Shown in pieces: positions 1-12,273 of a DNA stretch of 64,000 nucleotides. The translations under genes and the position numbers were made by a program. Below the pieces are notes generated by a model. The model ran no database searches and was not told the origin of the DNA. It saw only the letters and a program-made list of their open reading frames with translations. Each line of letters begins with the position of its first letter. Within the stretch, counting starts at the first letter, position 1. This DNA is from Pyrenopolyporus hunteri (lineage: Eukaryota > Ascomycota > Sordariomycetes > Xylariales > Hypoxylaceae). The stretch is taken from assembly GCA_902806595.1 (NCBI GenBank), contig CADCXC010000043.1, forward strand, positions 496,001 to 560,000, read 5' to 3'.

Positions 1-1267
1 CTCCTCTTGCCAGCCATGCTTTTTAGCAAAGCAAGATATCGTAAGATGATAGACTACCTATTTCGCCTCGAGGAGAGAGTTCAGGAGCAGGTTCCTCTAA
101 ACCAACGATGGCAGGAACGGGGAGTGAGGAAAGTAGTGGGCGCTGGAAGAGATAGGTATTCTTGCACCTCATCCAATGACGCATACACAGCTACATAGGT
201 AGGTATCTATAATTATATGTGTAGACTGTTAAAGCTGGCTGCGCGGCTCGGGAGCCTGTTGCCAAGCGAAACTATGCGAATATCTATACAGCCGCCCTGG
301 TAAGCTGTCGTAGGCTCTATAGGGTGGTTTTGTCGGATGCTAGAGTAGGACTGAGATTTTGTTTTCGGATTTTGTCGCGCAGTACGCAGGCTTTGTCCTT
401 GTCCCCCAGGTTTTGTCACCGAAATTATTTTTTCACTATCGTCCAATTATGTGGTCCGCGGCCTGTCTATCAGCAGCAGGCTCTGAAAATTCCCGGCGGG
501 CCCTGTTCGTCGTGATGCAAGGTCTCATATTTCCGTCCCTAATTGGTCTTGGGAAGTAACTGATGGATAGTAGGATTGAAAAGAATATAGGTAGGGTAGT
601 CTAGGCTACAATCGAGTATTCCCGAATTTAGGAGGGCCTTTAACGAATCTGGCATGAAGATGTCCAAAAAATGCCCCTTACCACACAAATACCGGACGTT
701 TCGTGTGTCTCCTCCCCGTTGCTTCTCCAGAATCCATAGCTTGACTATATTCCCCGTCATAGGCACATATCTTGCGGCTAGGACAACATTCATATCCATT
801 CGTTTACATCCATACCTTTCATTCTTGCTGCTTCTAACTTGGAGGGGCGTGCTAAGACTACGTAGAGACTTGATAAAGAGCCAGAGGGAACGATTGAACA
901 GACCGGATGACGCTCACGACCATCAAAAAAGGGGGTCGAACCCACACCCAATTCCGGGACTGCTTAAGGGGGTTGTGATCGCCACCTTACATGATCCATG
1001 TTTTATGTCGCCAGGCGTTACAGTCAGAGAAACGTCATATATAGATTCGCTACTGCGTCACGTTAACGTATAATTCATGCGAAAACGTGCGCGATATTGT
1101 CTCAATCTCCGCTCCGACTTTCAAGTCGTCTATCTACACTAGGTAGATGCTTTGACACGCATTTAGAAACAGTGAAATGGAGAAACAGTATTCCCATTAT
1201 ATAATATGGCGGAAGCTACGCTGAAGATTTAGGTACTAAGATATTTCACGATTAAAAGTCAGCCATA
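1..1267. other. Intergenic, no gene recognised
   Basis: Short open frames occur here, the longest at about 654-1073 on the plus strand, but none shows a domain, a codon pattern or splice-joined continuity that I can support. A TATAAT-like stretch at about 1197-1207 lies roughly 65 bases before the ATG at 1268 and may be that gene's promoter. Confidence 0.5.
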
Positions 1268-2783
1268 ATGAACAATTTAGCGAGCAGAATCTCTGAACTA
1301 TCCAACCATCGTCGCGAGGGCGATTGCCATAGCGAGGGGAACGGCGCTTCGATCATCAAACTCTTACAAGACGAAGTCCTCAGCTTCCATTCAGTCGAAG
1401 ATGCCGCCGCGACCTTCGCGAAACGGTTTAATGATTTTAGTAATTGCAAGGTGCTGCTCATCGGCGACGGCTCACACGGTACGTCCGAATTTTACGTGGC
1501 CCGAGCCGAGATCACGAAACACATGATTGAGCGACACGGGTTTAACATAGTGGCTGTTGAGGTTGATTGGCCGGACGCCGAAGCGGTCGACCGGTACGTT
1601 CGGCGTCGGACCGGATGCGGGAAACAGGCCAGCATCGAGCCCTCGGGCGCAGCCCGGCAGGCGAACCGCGAGCCGGCCTTCATGCGCTTCCCTACGTGGA
1701 TGTGGCGCAACATGGAGGTGCATGACTTCGTTGAGTGGCTGCGGGAGCACAACAAGGATCGGGATGTGCACGACGCGAGAAATGTCGGATTCTACGGGCT
1801 GGATCTTTACTCGCTAGGCGCGTCGATGCGTGCCGTCATCCAGTACCTTGACGGCGTCGATCGAGACATGGCGGAGCTCGCAAGGGACCGATACGGGGAG
1901 CTGATGGTGTGGGCTGAAAACCCCAAAGAATACGGCCTTGAGACACTGGTGTCCGCATTCAAAGGCTACGAAGATGAGGTCTTGAACATGCTTAAAGACC
2001 TACTGAGCAAACGTCTAGAGTACTCGGCGGCGCTGCGGGACGGCGAGGAATTCCATAGCGGAGAGCAGAACGCGAGGCTGGTTAAAGGTTCGGCACCGAG
2101 AATGAAGCTGATTCAGGGGTCGCAAAACCTTACTGACAGATAACCGTCTAGATGCGGAGAAATATTACAAGACTATGTACTACGGACGACGTGAGTCCTG
2201 GGACCTACGAGAGTCGCACATGTTCGAGACGTTGGTACGGATACTAAAGCACCGAGGCGAGTCTGCGAAAGCCGTGGTCTGGGCGCACAATAGCCACATC
2301 GGCGACGCGCGCGCGTCTAGCAAGGGGCGGACCCGGAAGGAGCTGAGTATCGGGCAGCTGTGCAAGGAGACGTTTGGTCCGTAGGGCGCGCTCGCCGTCG
2401 GCTGCAGTACATACCGGGGCACCGTAGCCGCAGCGGAGCGCTGGGATCAGGATATGCGGGTGATGCAAGTTCGGCCGGCGTTGTCCGGGAGTTACGAGCA
2501 GCTGATGCACGCCACCGGAGTCAAGAACTTTGTGCTCGACCTTCGCGAGGGAAGATGTAATAAAAAGCTGAGGGAAGAGCTTAAAAAAGAACGCCTGGAG
2601 CGGTTTATTGGGGTTATCTACAGACCCGACACCGAGAGGCAGTCCCATTATTTATTTACGATCCTTCCGGAGCAACTCGACGGGCTCATCTGGTTCGACG
2701 AGACAAGACATGTTGGGACACTCGAGGTGCACCAGCCGCCTACGGCGTTAGGGGCAGATGAGACGTGGCCATTCGGCTTGTGA
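1268..2783 (+). pseudogene. Erythromycin esterase family protein, interrupted by an in-frame TAG
   Basis: The family comprises hydrolases related to bacterial EreA/EreB and succinoglycan-biosynthesis proteins; fungal members are uncharacterised. Exon 1 is 1268-2087, a 64-base intron follows at 2088-2151 (branch-like CTGAC), and exon 2 is 2152-2783. Joining them restores the family segment LVKDAEKYYKTMYYG. The motif GDGSHGTSEFY at residues 66-76 matches the family GExxHGT motif, with Asp replacing the usual Glu. Later blocks such as VVWAHNSHIGDA and MQVRPALSGSYEQLMHATG are also family-like. A TAG at 2382-2384 falls after ETFGP while homology continues in the same frame on both sides, so this looks like a single nonsense mutation. 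Without the stop the protein would be 483 residues, near family length. An assembly error, stop readthrough or an unusual intron are the alternatives. Confidence 0.75.
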
Positions 2784-3652
2784 ATTTTGACAACATTTGT
2801 GTCTGCGCGTCGATCCTAGGGGGGAGCAGGGGTTCGGTCAAGGCGGCGTCCATCCCCTTGGTACGGGGTTAGTATCGTACCTATCTACGTGGGTATGAGA
2901 ATAGAATCATAGATTGAGGCTCAACTTGGGTCATCCCACTAACCCTATAAATACCGTATATGTGCCACTTGATGCTTGAAACAACAGCCAAGATGGCAGG
3001 AAGAGGATAAGCTATTGGTAGTTTTGTTAGGGCCTTTTCGAATGTTCGTTGAACCCTGTGTCAGATCTGTTTCGAGCGTATCTCCCATCGTGCCATATCG
3101 CACGATCCAGTGTACACCTCGAGGAGATCCACTCCCCCCAGACGGCCTCTCGGATCAACAGATTTACACAGGGATAAGGGAAGAGACCTAGGTGAAGTTT
3201 CTTTAGGATACAGCATCTCCCATTGATATTTTCACGGTATTATTTGCTATAGCAAGTGGAATTATGAGTAGAAGTTTCGTAATATGAACGTCTCACGGCA
3301 ATGCTAGGCTCAAGACATATTTTAAATGGTATTATCTGACGGGACTTGGCATTAGGGTAGCTCATATAGGCACTGTTTCGAATCCACCTGATGGCGCCTC
3401 TCAAGGATGGAAAGGCTCTCCAAAATCGAACGATCATGAGCCGAGCGACGATACCTTCATTGAGATCTAAGATACAGGGGTGACGGCTTTCGGTGTTAAC
3501 TTAAACTGACCGCGACCCAGTCGCGCCCATCATTGTTATTATTCTAAATTTTCAAGCAGAGCTTCATTTTTTTATTGTTTCAATTCCTCAACATTAAATT
3601 CATTATAGGAACAGCTTTAATACCTAATTCGCTGACCATCGTCGACATAAAC
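2784..3652. other. Intergenic, nothing recognised
   Basis: Lies between the esterase-like pseudogene and the small two-exon gene. Open frames here are short and show no recognisable family. Confidence 0.4.
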
Positions 3653-3900
3653 ATGCCGGCTATCGACCCGCACCTTATTACGCGAGAGCTACCGCAGCTT
3701 ATCGGCCGAGAAATGGCCAACATGAGCATTATTATGAAGAGAGAAGTCAACCATAGTGCAATAGAGACTTTTGCCGTCGGTAAGTTCACCCTTGGAGTTT
3801 TTTTAAACGTATCGCCGAGGTTAATATATGCTTTGAATTAGCTTTTACCTGTATTTTCGGTGTAGGCGGTTGGATACTCTGGATGATGAAGCAGAAGTAG
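3653..3900 (+). CDS. Small conserved-looking hypothetical protein, 53 aa, two exons
   Basis: Not recognised. Exon 1 (3653-3779) starts at MPAIDPHLITRELPQLIGRE and ends at a canonical GTAAGT donor at 3780. The acceptor is GTGTAG ending at 3865, and exon 2 (3866-3900) encodes GGWILWMMKQK followed by TAG. The join gives 162 bases, exactly 54 codons. The predicted protein has a charged N-terminal half and a hydrophobic C-terminal stretch (roughly AVGGWILWMM) ending in KQK, as in tail-anchored or small organelle-membrane proteins. The clean splice signals and coding-like composition support a real gene. Without homologue data it could still be chance. Confidence 0.5.
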
Positions 3901-4739
3901 ACGATCGAAGATCACAACATACGAAAAACCTTTGCCACCGAGCATAAGATACGCCGTCGGTTCCCTCCGAGTGAGCCACGCCCCGAAGGGGCAGCCTAAC
4001 AATACCTCAGGACTCGACGCAGAGAAGCACATCACGGCTGCAGGCAAGCATATGTGCTCAGACCATGTTTACTTGAGTTTGGAGAGGAGGTATCTTGGAA
4101 TAACCGGACGTGCGCAACACGATGGATATCTCTGCGGTCCATGCATAATGACTCAATATACAGATCCACAGCGATGTATGGCTGAGCAGGGAGTCGTCAG
4201 AACCAGGGTCACTCTCATACGGTCCCCGTTTCCGACTCGTATATACATTTGAAAAGGGGATCACTTGGAGCGTATATTCTACTCCCGTACGGCGCGAAAG
4301 CTTACAAGCAAAGAGACTTAGGTCAAGTCGTAATCGTGAGCTGGACTCGGCGAGACCTCAAGGGGAGGAGGGGCACCTACTAGCCGGTATATATCCTATA
4401 AATAATACGAGTCATTTCGAGGCAATATTCCATAAAGTACTGCGGACGGCGTGTGATATCTACCGTAGGGAAACTTTAGAACAGCTGCTTGTTTGGTTTA
4501 ACATCGATCGTACTCTTTGAAGGCTGCACTGTCCATATCGCTATGAGCTTAAATTTATTTTAACTGGTCTGAAATACTATAGGGGTAGAAGTCACTACAC
4601 ATAGGCAGCATTTCTGCCCCATGAGGCTATGCACCCGGTTGAACACTCTATATTACTTGCCCCTTTCCAGATTCGCAGAAAATTTATCACGCTGAAAGCA
4701 CTTCTATCCTGCCGCGACGAATCCAGAATCGATTTTGCT
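3901..4739. other. Intergenic, nothing recognised
   Basis: Contains the probable 3' flank of the DUF1996 gene on the minus strand. I see no additional gene. Confidence 0.4.
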
Positions 4740-6157
4740 TTACATGGGCATACCAGCGCCAGGAAGCTCAGTGAGCCCTGTCGATAGATTAGCATATTGA
4801 GATCGCCAACATTCGTAGAAATGATTAACTTACATCCGTCCTCGTCCTCGGAAACGACCTTCTTCACGGTGCAGGCCTTGGCGGTGTTGATGTTCTGGGT
4901 CTTGAGGGTTGCGCATCGAGCGCCCATGCAGCCGGAAGTGTCCATGGCCTTCTGTAGGGCGTCACCCTTCCATCCGAAGACGTAGTCGCCGTGCTGGCCT
5001 AATCCAGTGTTGTCACCCATGCTCAGGTAGAAAGGTTGAGAGCCGTCAGTGGGCCACTCGCTGTTGAACTTGGTGGTGTCCCAGACGACCTCGTACATGA
5101 GCTGGGGAATTCGGATCGGGTGGGTTGACGGGCAAGAGCCTCCCAAGCTGAGGAAGTTGGCCGGACCCGTGGTAGGGTAGGCAACGTGGTCCTTGTGGTT
5201 GGGGCTGTCCAGGTTCTTACCATCCCAGCAACTGAAATGCACGTTAGTGTCAGCCCCGACTAGACGAGCGAAAGTAGATCGCAACTTACGTGGGGAAAAG
5301 AATGTTAGATCGGATACCGCCCGGGCAAGGCTTCTTGGGAAGAGTCTCGCTGTCGACACTGCGCTCACTATTAGTTACCCAAAGTCCTAGAAATCGAGAA
5401 TCAAATCACTGACTTGTCGTCCATGCAAGGAGCGCCAACGTCACCACCGTAGTTCGGCCCCGTGTAGCAACGGTAGCAGTTTTGCCTCTTTAGCTTAGTG
5501 TCGGGCCTCGAGCGCTGCATCGCGTCACCGGCGAGCATGCGGAATCCCTAGAGTTAGTGGTTAATATTTAATCTCGTTCCTTTACGCTGTAGCCGGAACA
5601 CTTAAAACTAACCGGCTTGAAAGCAGTAATCTGGCCGGGTTGAGCCGAGACGTAGTATACAAGGATACCGCCCTGCGTCTGGGTACTGAACTGATCGCCG
5701 AATTGAAGGCTAAAGACAAAGTTAGTGGGAGATGGCGCAGTAGTCTTCGAGATACGAACGCATGGCCAAGTTGTGGGACACGTTTGTAGGTGCCGTTACG
5801 GGCCTTGAAGTAAAGGTTGGCCGTCCAGTAGTTGCTGAAGTCCTCGCCTATGAACGGGTAAGAAGGACTGCTCTTGATATCTTATTCAATAAGCGAATAC
5901 TTACTGAACTGGCAGGTGGTGCAGTCCGCCGTCGCGGAAACATCACCAGTCGTCATCGACGCGTTGAATCCGTTTCCTCCCACAATTTGGTGGACGTGTG
6001 CGGAAGGGATCGCGCCGGGGTTGACGAGCGGGTCAAGACGGTCGATAACGACGTTCGGGCATCCGAATCGCAGCATGGTGACGCCGCCAAAGCCGCCGCC
6101 GAACTGGGGGGCCGCTTCGGCGAGGGCGGTGAGGCCGAGGAGAGTAGTCCAGAACAT
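4740..6157 (-). CDS. Secreted DUF1996-domain protein, copy 1 (358 aa, seven exons)
   Basis: DUF1996 proteins are fungal secreted or wall-associated proteins of unknown biochemical role. Exons on the minus strand are 6157-5905, 5847-5760, 5709-5613, 5547-5414, 5358-5290, 5231-4834 and 4777-4740, totalling 1077 bases. The N-terminus MFWTTLLGLTALAEAAPQFG looks like a cleaved signal peptide. Family blocks appear in order: LRFGCPNVVIDRLDPLVNPG, AHVHQIVGGNGFN, FPTCWDGKNLDSPNH, IRIPQLMYEVVWDT, DYVFGWKGDAL and a C-terminal WLTELPG. Paired cysteines (CTTCQF, CYRC) fit an extracellular fold. Introns are 50-78 bases. A paralogue lies about 3.5 kb away in the same orientation. The family call is firm; function is unknown. 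Confidence 0.92.
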
Positions 6158-6246
6158 TTTTAGAGATTTTGATGTTACGGATGCTGCTGAACGATGGTCA
6201 GAAGGTGTTCCTGATGCAGTTCACACCTGGGCATCCCTCAGGTAGA

Positions 6247-6254
6247 TATATATA
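6247..6254 (-). promoter_or_regulatory. Probable TATA element of DUF1996 copy 1
   Basis: TATATATA lies about 90 bases upstream of the minus-strand ATG at 6157, a plausible distance for a fungal TATA box. Composition and position are the only evidence. Confidence 0.35.
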
Positions 6255-9200
6255 GATCAGGGCACGCGATTTGAACAACTTTTCTCTTTTGCCTATTAAC
6301 TGCCGAAGCGTCTATATCCTATTAATATTAACATGGATGGCACCCAACTTATCGAACTTCCACAAAAGTCGCGGCGTACGGTTATCCCTGTACGATGCGG
6401 AAGCTTAGAGGCTAATACTCTCGGGCTAATAAGCAGCAATTTTCTAATAGGCCCGCGCCGGATAAAAGGACTTAGGCTTCCCCAGGATCTCGGACAAGAG
6501 AATCATTGTAGGGGGGTTCTCTTTTACCGGTGATAGGATTGCCGCTGACCCTCTTTAACCTATCGCGAAAACCAGGTCAATTTGAAATCATGAGGGTTGC
6601 GCTATTACTATCGAATATAGATGAGACTAGGACTACCAATAATGATAAAGGAAACGACGGAAACGAAACCGTCCTACGTTACGATTCAGCATCGTCAGGC
6701 GAAAAAAGGACGACGGGTTACTCTGATAGTATGCCACGAGGCAAGGGACGGCCCAAGATTGTCGAAATAGTCGCAATATCCACGTCGTCTACTATTGGCC
6801 ATTCCTGCTACCGCCGTTGGTCCTATTGATGCAGGATGTGAGCCAATTGGGAACTTGGGGTTGGAAGAAACCTGGAACACAGCTATCCATGAGGGTGGGT
6901 TAGGTAGGTATGTAAATATGTTTTTAGAGAAGGTGAGAGCCAGTGTTCTGTTGAAAAAGGTAAATTTTCTGTAGCCTTCCGCGACTCGTACGCTCCACCA
7001 GAGACTGGTCCCTCTAATGAAGATTTTCTAAGTGCTTCTCCCTACGACCACTAGGGAAAAAAGGATCTAGTTGAGGCGGTCAGATCGGCGATGTTCCCAT
7101 CTTTCTCCGTTCATGCGTCAACCAAATATCAAGTTGTTCTGCCCGAGGCTGGGTGTTGGGCGCCTAGGCTTGACGGATACCTACCTCAAAGTTCAGGGGT
7201 AGACGAGACCCAGCGGTTGTGAATCGAGAACATCGCCACGAACTAGGAGACTAATATACCAGGGGGCAAATTCGTATATGTTGATGACTTCCTGGAGTCC
7301 TTTAGGAGACGTGGTTCTTATTTATACCTATGTATAAAAGATAGAAAGTCCATCGGTGAGCCCGTCGGTTAGGATCTAAGTAGTCCTGCCCCGGTCCAAA
7401 CGCCCTCCGTACCGTTTACGGAACCCGAGGATTTCCGGGGGGCGACTCTTCGGCGTTCGTAGAGGGGCTGGCCACCTGGGCCTAGAACGTTCCAGGGGCC
7501 AAAATAAGTTCGAATCGAGGCTGAATTCGGAGCAATATTATGGACAGCCGATTCTCCCCCTAAGCCTCAGCTATCTTAGGTAAACTCAATCAAGTCGGAA
7601 TTAGGCAATAGCTCGCATAAGTCAAGCATGTTTTAAGATAGCCTTGGAGCTGATAAGTAAGTGAGTTAGTTATTACGAAGAGAATAGGAGACGAGGCAGG
7701 AAACTCACCATAGCCAGGCACCTTATCCGCCAAGCGGGCCGGGCGAATCCGTGCCAGGTAGATTCGTGAGCTTGAAAGCTCTAAACCTCGTCCAAGACTT
7801 GGTTAATTCTTATATAGCGATACGTTCTAATACGGTATCCTATTTACTGGCGACTCATCCCAAGCCAAAATGGGGTATCTTGGTTTGTTAGAATTTAGGA
7901 TACGGCTTGAAAGAAGCTAAGAGCGGATTTATCATCTGATTAGGGGGCGGGGTTCCGCTAGATAAAATGCGAACGCACAGTGGACTAAGCGCTGTATTTC
8001 GAAATAAATCCGCTATAATTCAGGGCATCTGGCGCTAGAAGCTAACATACAGCGTGGTGCAATACCTATTTCAATTGCTTCGTATGATCGCGCAGGCGTA
8101 CAATACCGCGCACACTTAGAGAACTTGCCTACACGGCGTATACCATTAAACATAACAATCATCTTTAACCCTGTAAGCCTTAGATTTACTTTTGAATTAG
8201 AGTAGCTTGGAGTTTTCGATATAATTGCTTATATTTGAATTTAATAGTTGAAATATAACGAGTGCGTAATAAATCATAGTATACCCCCGCCGTAAAATGA
8301 CATAACAAAGCGCTAAACGTCCTATAATTATTGTGAGTTTAGCGATTAGAATTTGATTTTTTGGTGGGTGCGGCCTACGGAAGTTTTCACTTGGGTCAGT
8401 GTACCTAAACTTAGTGCCCAGGTCACCTAAATCAGGGTACCAGGCGATATTTCTAGGGGATGAGTTGGGAGTCTCTGACCGCCAACCCCTCAATTTAAGG
8501 CTTTATAATCCCTTCTATTCCATGCCGTCAAACCTCATCTCCTCATCCAGAGCAAACACACCTACCTAACCTTCCTGGGCAGCTCACAATGACAACCAGC
8601 ACCGCCATAAGAGTGATTCTCAACAACACAAACCAAACACCTCTGATCTCCCAGTTTAACCCTAAGTCCTCCGCTACCTCATTCGGCCTGGATTAGGAAT
8701 CCATGCCATTACCAAAGCTTAACCATAGCGGGAACGTAGCAGGAGAGACACCATACTGACGCATAAAGACCTTTTCGATCCTAGTAGAGCCACTCTCAGC
8801 AAGCACTGGTTGAAGAAGCTCGTTACTTAACACAAAAGCGCGCCGCACCCGTTTGACGTCGCTTTCAAACAGCGCAGAAATCCAACCACCTATCCGCGTA
8901 TAAGCAGTTCCTGAGCCATATTATGTAGATGATGCCGAGAGATCTAGAAAGACTGGATACATCAACCGCCGCCGCTAATGGGCAGCCGAGTATTAAATAA
9001 CCCCAAATACCCACCCTAACGCGTCCGCCTATTAGCCCCCTGAGTCCGTCGAAAGAAGTGCTGGTACGAGCGGTGTATGGGTTATTAGAACTATGTGCCA
9101 AACAGTGAGTTATTACCCAGCTAAGTACTATATCGGCGCGTCTCGTGGTTTATGCGGGATTTTCTCGTAGGTGTGTCCTAACCTAGGTAGGTAGCCGTCG

Positions 9201-9625
9201 ATTAAAAACTACATATTAAATCACAATTCATACCTCTCGGGGTCGAGTCGGGAGAGTTCTAATCTGCCGGCAATTACCTGTTAGCCAAGTACAGTCCAAT
9301 TGCGCGGCTCGGAAGGGCGGCATTACGAGTTGCCTTGAACCATTTACTAGTTAAAGCCGAGGTATCGGGTCCTGAAGGCCACATTGCTCAGCGTCAGACC
9401 GGTAAACCCTAGGAAACTCAATCGCGTCTCGGTCAACATGGGCATTGTGCGGCATGCAATACGCGGAGCCGGCTAACTCAGTTGATTCTAATGATCGTCA
9501 CCGACCACGAGTCACGAGTAGTAAGGCAAAGGACGCGAAAACAGAATTCGAAACGAGTATTCGAGGTCTACATTCTAAGTATCTTGAAGTTTCTCTTCCT
9601 TCAGTTCGTCGCACTCCTCGTCGTA
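6255..9625. other. Long intergenic region between the DUF1996 paralogues
   Basis: About 3.4 kb without a supportable gene. All open frames are under 100 codons and unrecognised. An ATG at 8589 opens a 35-codon coding-like frame that stops at 8694-8696, and I could not extend it by splicing. The motif ACCTAGGTAGGT occurs at about 9181 and a similar one at about 6901. The stretch may contain decayed sequence. Confidence 0.45.
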
Positions 9626-10837
9626 TCATGCCGTAAATCTCATCGGCATCTTCTGGCCCGGGAGCTCTGATAGCCAACCTTCTGTATCCTCCGTAACAGT
9701 GTTCTGGACCGCGCACTTGTTCATCTCTTCGACAGTCTGAGTCTTCAGTATCCCTTGCATACCTGGGCTGCCGCAGGCGTGGAACATGCAAGAATCATTC
9801 ATAGCGCGCTGTAACGAATCTCCCTTCCATCCGAACACGTAGTCCGCGTGAGTCCCGTACCCTAAGCTATCCGAATAGGACCAGACAAATGGCTGCGACC
9901 CGTCCTTCGGCCACATGTCCTTGAACACAGTGGTATCCCACATCGTTTCGTATGCAAGCTGCGGCATCCGGACCGGGTGAGACGCAGGACACGGGCCCGC
10001 TTCTCGGAAAGCACCTGGGTCTGTGTTATACTACGAAGAGTCAGCGGACCTTGTGCACCAGGACTCCAAACATAGCTTTGGACTCGGAATAACCAAGCCC
10101 AGATGAGTTTATATGCATACCATATGAGATTGGTGGTCTGGGCTGTCGAGATTCTTGCCGTCCCAACATGAGGGAAAGTGGTGAATAGCCATAATGCCAG
10201 CAGGGCACGGCCTATTGGGGAAGTCGGGAGTCTCAAATCCTCGGGTTAAAATGGTCTCCAGACATGTGTATCGGAGACCTTTGTTAGCCTTCGCAGCTTC
10301 GAGGGTGTTCGTCGTAGGATTGCCGACTGTCATACGGAAACCCTACAGCGAATTTGTTTGAATTAGTCCTTTTCATTGACCAGACAAGGGCCGATATGCG
10401 GCAGGCAATGAGCCACTCACGGGCTGGAAAGCAGTGATGTATTGATCACCGTTTCCGTCGAAGTCCTTCTGAGTATAGTAGATCGTCATGCCTCCCTTAA
10501 TATCAGGGGCATCTTGGCCCTCGTAACCCAGCTGAGCATTTGGATATTGCGGTACCTTCTTGTAGGAACCGTTCTCATGTCTAAAGTACATAGCCGCCGT
10601 CCAGTAGTTGGAGAAGTCCTCGGTGTAGGCACATGTTGTGCAGGTGCCCTGTTCTCCGATATCTCCTGTCATAGTCGCATTGAAGGCATTTCCGCCAACG
10701 ATCTGATGAACATGAGCGGAAGGGATCGAACCGGGCTCGACGAGCGGGTCTAGGCGCTGGATAGACACGGTCGAGCATCCGAATCGCAAAGCCCCCTGGG
10801 AAAGCCCAGCCTGGAGCAGAAGGGAACGCCACCTCAT
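9626..10837 (-). CDS. Secreted DUF1996-domain protein, copy 2 (347 aa, three exons)
   Basis: Paralogue of the gene at 4740-6157. Exons are 10837-10421, 10342-10121 and 10030-9626, 1044 bases in total. The start at 10837 gives MRWRSLLLQAGLSQGALRFG, a short hydrophobic leader; an upstream in-frame ATG at 10903 would add 22 unlikely residues. Shared blocks include RLDPLVEPGSIPSAHVHQIV, CWDGKNLDSPDH, VRMPQLAYETMWDT, YVFGWKGDSLQ and a C-terminal GWLSELPG. Only one intron position, after FQP before GFRM, coincides with copy 1. Copy 2 lacks at least four copy-1 introns and has one of its own, after SHM. The tail has a few extra residues (MPMRFTA). Biochemical function is unknown. Confidence 0.9.
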
Positions 10838-12199
10838 TTCAACACGAGCCTTGATGACTTCTATTCGGGATAAAACTTGGACAGTCGACGTACAAGACCT
10901 CAAAACTATTCATAGAAATGTCAAAGCCAGAGTTCCAACGGGGGGGGCTCTACTCGAGAGTTAAAATACAAAAGCACTGCCTAGGTATAGAGCAAGAACT
11001 TGCCGCCCCTTATTCGCCAAGTGCAGGCTAGGATAATTAGCCTTATTTGTCCGAATGATGGCGAAGGTCTTATCGTTCATATCTGATAGGCACACAAATT
11101 GCAACAATACGAATTGGCCTATCCTGTCGAGGGTGGCTTTTAGGGTACTGGTCCGGGTAATATCTATGAAGGCGGACACGATTGCCCAGGAGCAGGGATA
11201 CTATATTTTCTATAGGTATCACGAGATATTGCTGGCCACCCAGATATGCGTGGCGCATCCTTTGTCATAATCACTCGAAGAGGTCCTGTAAACGATTTCA
11301 AATACTCCGTGGCTCTTACATCTCCGTATGCGGCTTGATTTGTGGTGATAACTGAGGACGTAAAGACCTGTCATAAATCGCATAGGGTTTACTATCTAGA
11401 GCGAACATTTCCCGTACTTTGTAACTTAGCCAAACTTTCTAACGCCGTAACGTGGAGCCTTCCCCTTAATCGACCCAGTACACTCTTCAGGGTTATTATG
11501 TCCAAGAAGCTATCCATTCATACCCTTATCTGCCAAGCGGCCAAGATATGTAATGGTAACCGACAAGTCTAGTTTGTAAAGCTTCCATACGCAGGTATAC
11601 GCCAATAACTGCCACAATAGGCAACGAAATCAGCATGCTGACTTACTTCAACATTAAGTCCAAGAGCCAAGAGTCTGGAATTAACTCCCAAGAGAATTCT
11701 AGGTTATGCCCGTGGGAAAGGAAACATGTATGGTCTAACGTAAGATGAGGAGTCGAAGTTAAGATAGCATGAGATAACGGTACCCGGTACGAATCACAAC
11801 CTACGACTACTATAACGAAGTGATTGACACTGCGGCTAGAAATAGCATTAACCATTTACCATAATTATGTTTGACGCGAGGCTACGAGACGGCACTCACC
11901 TAGAAGTTGAAATTCTAGATGGGGTTTTAAATGACTAAGGGCGCAGCAGTACCCTTATACGTATTATAATGTTCGAATTTTCATAGTAAATATGTCTATA
12001 CGGGTACTATGTCGCAGGTCTCGGAAGACTTCGACTCAGTGGTAACGCAATTTGAACGAGTATTTCTTCTCCAAATTAGAGAATAGTTGGCCATTTAGAT
12101 CAACATTACGACGTAATAGCTACAATGACCCACAAGTAGCGACTGGGGAACACCAGTGGTCAGGGAGCGTCGGTATGAGATCATCGACGTCATCTCGAC
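10838..12199. other. Intergenic, nothing recognised
   Basis: Open frames are under 80 codons, unrecognised, and overlap on both strands. This stretch holds the upstream regions of DUF1996 copy 2 and the SMP gene. Confidence 0.4.
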
Positions 12200-12207
12200 T
12201 ATAAAAG
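12187..12207 (+). promoter_or_regulatory. ACGTCA bZIP half-site and TATA box of the SMP gene
   Basis: CGACGTCA at 12185-12192 is one base from the CRE palindrome bound by ATF/CREB-type factors. TATAAAAG at 12200-12207 lies about 70 bases before the ATG at 12274. In other fungi the bZIP AtfA controls stress and spore genes, which would suit an SMP protein. The regulatory link here is inferred. Confidence 0.4.
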
Positions 12208-12273
12208 AGCCACGAGACTTCCAGTCCTGTAACAATAAAGAAAACTAACTTTAACAGAATTGGGCCATACAAC

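Noticed and set aside
915..965. Possible minus-strand tRNA T-arm (GGGTTCGACCC)
   Set aside because: The flanking stem does not pair correctly and no A box or acceptor stem fits.
654..1073. 139-codon plus-strand frame
   Set aside because: No start context, domain or splice partner; composition is unlike neighbouring genes.
8589..8696. Coding-looking 35-codon frame beginning MTTSTAIRVILNNTNQTPLI
   Set aside because: It stops quickly and I could not extend it by plausible introns; resemblance to known fungal proteins is too short to support a call.
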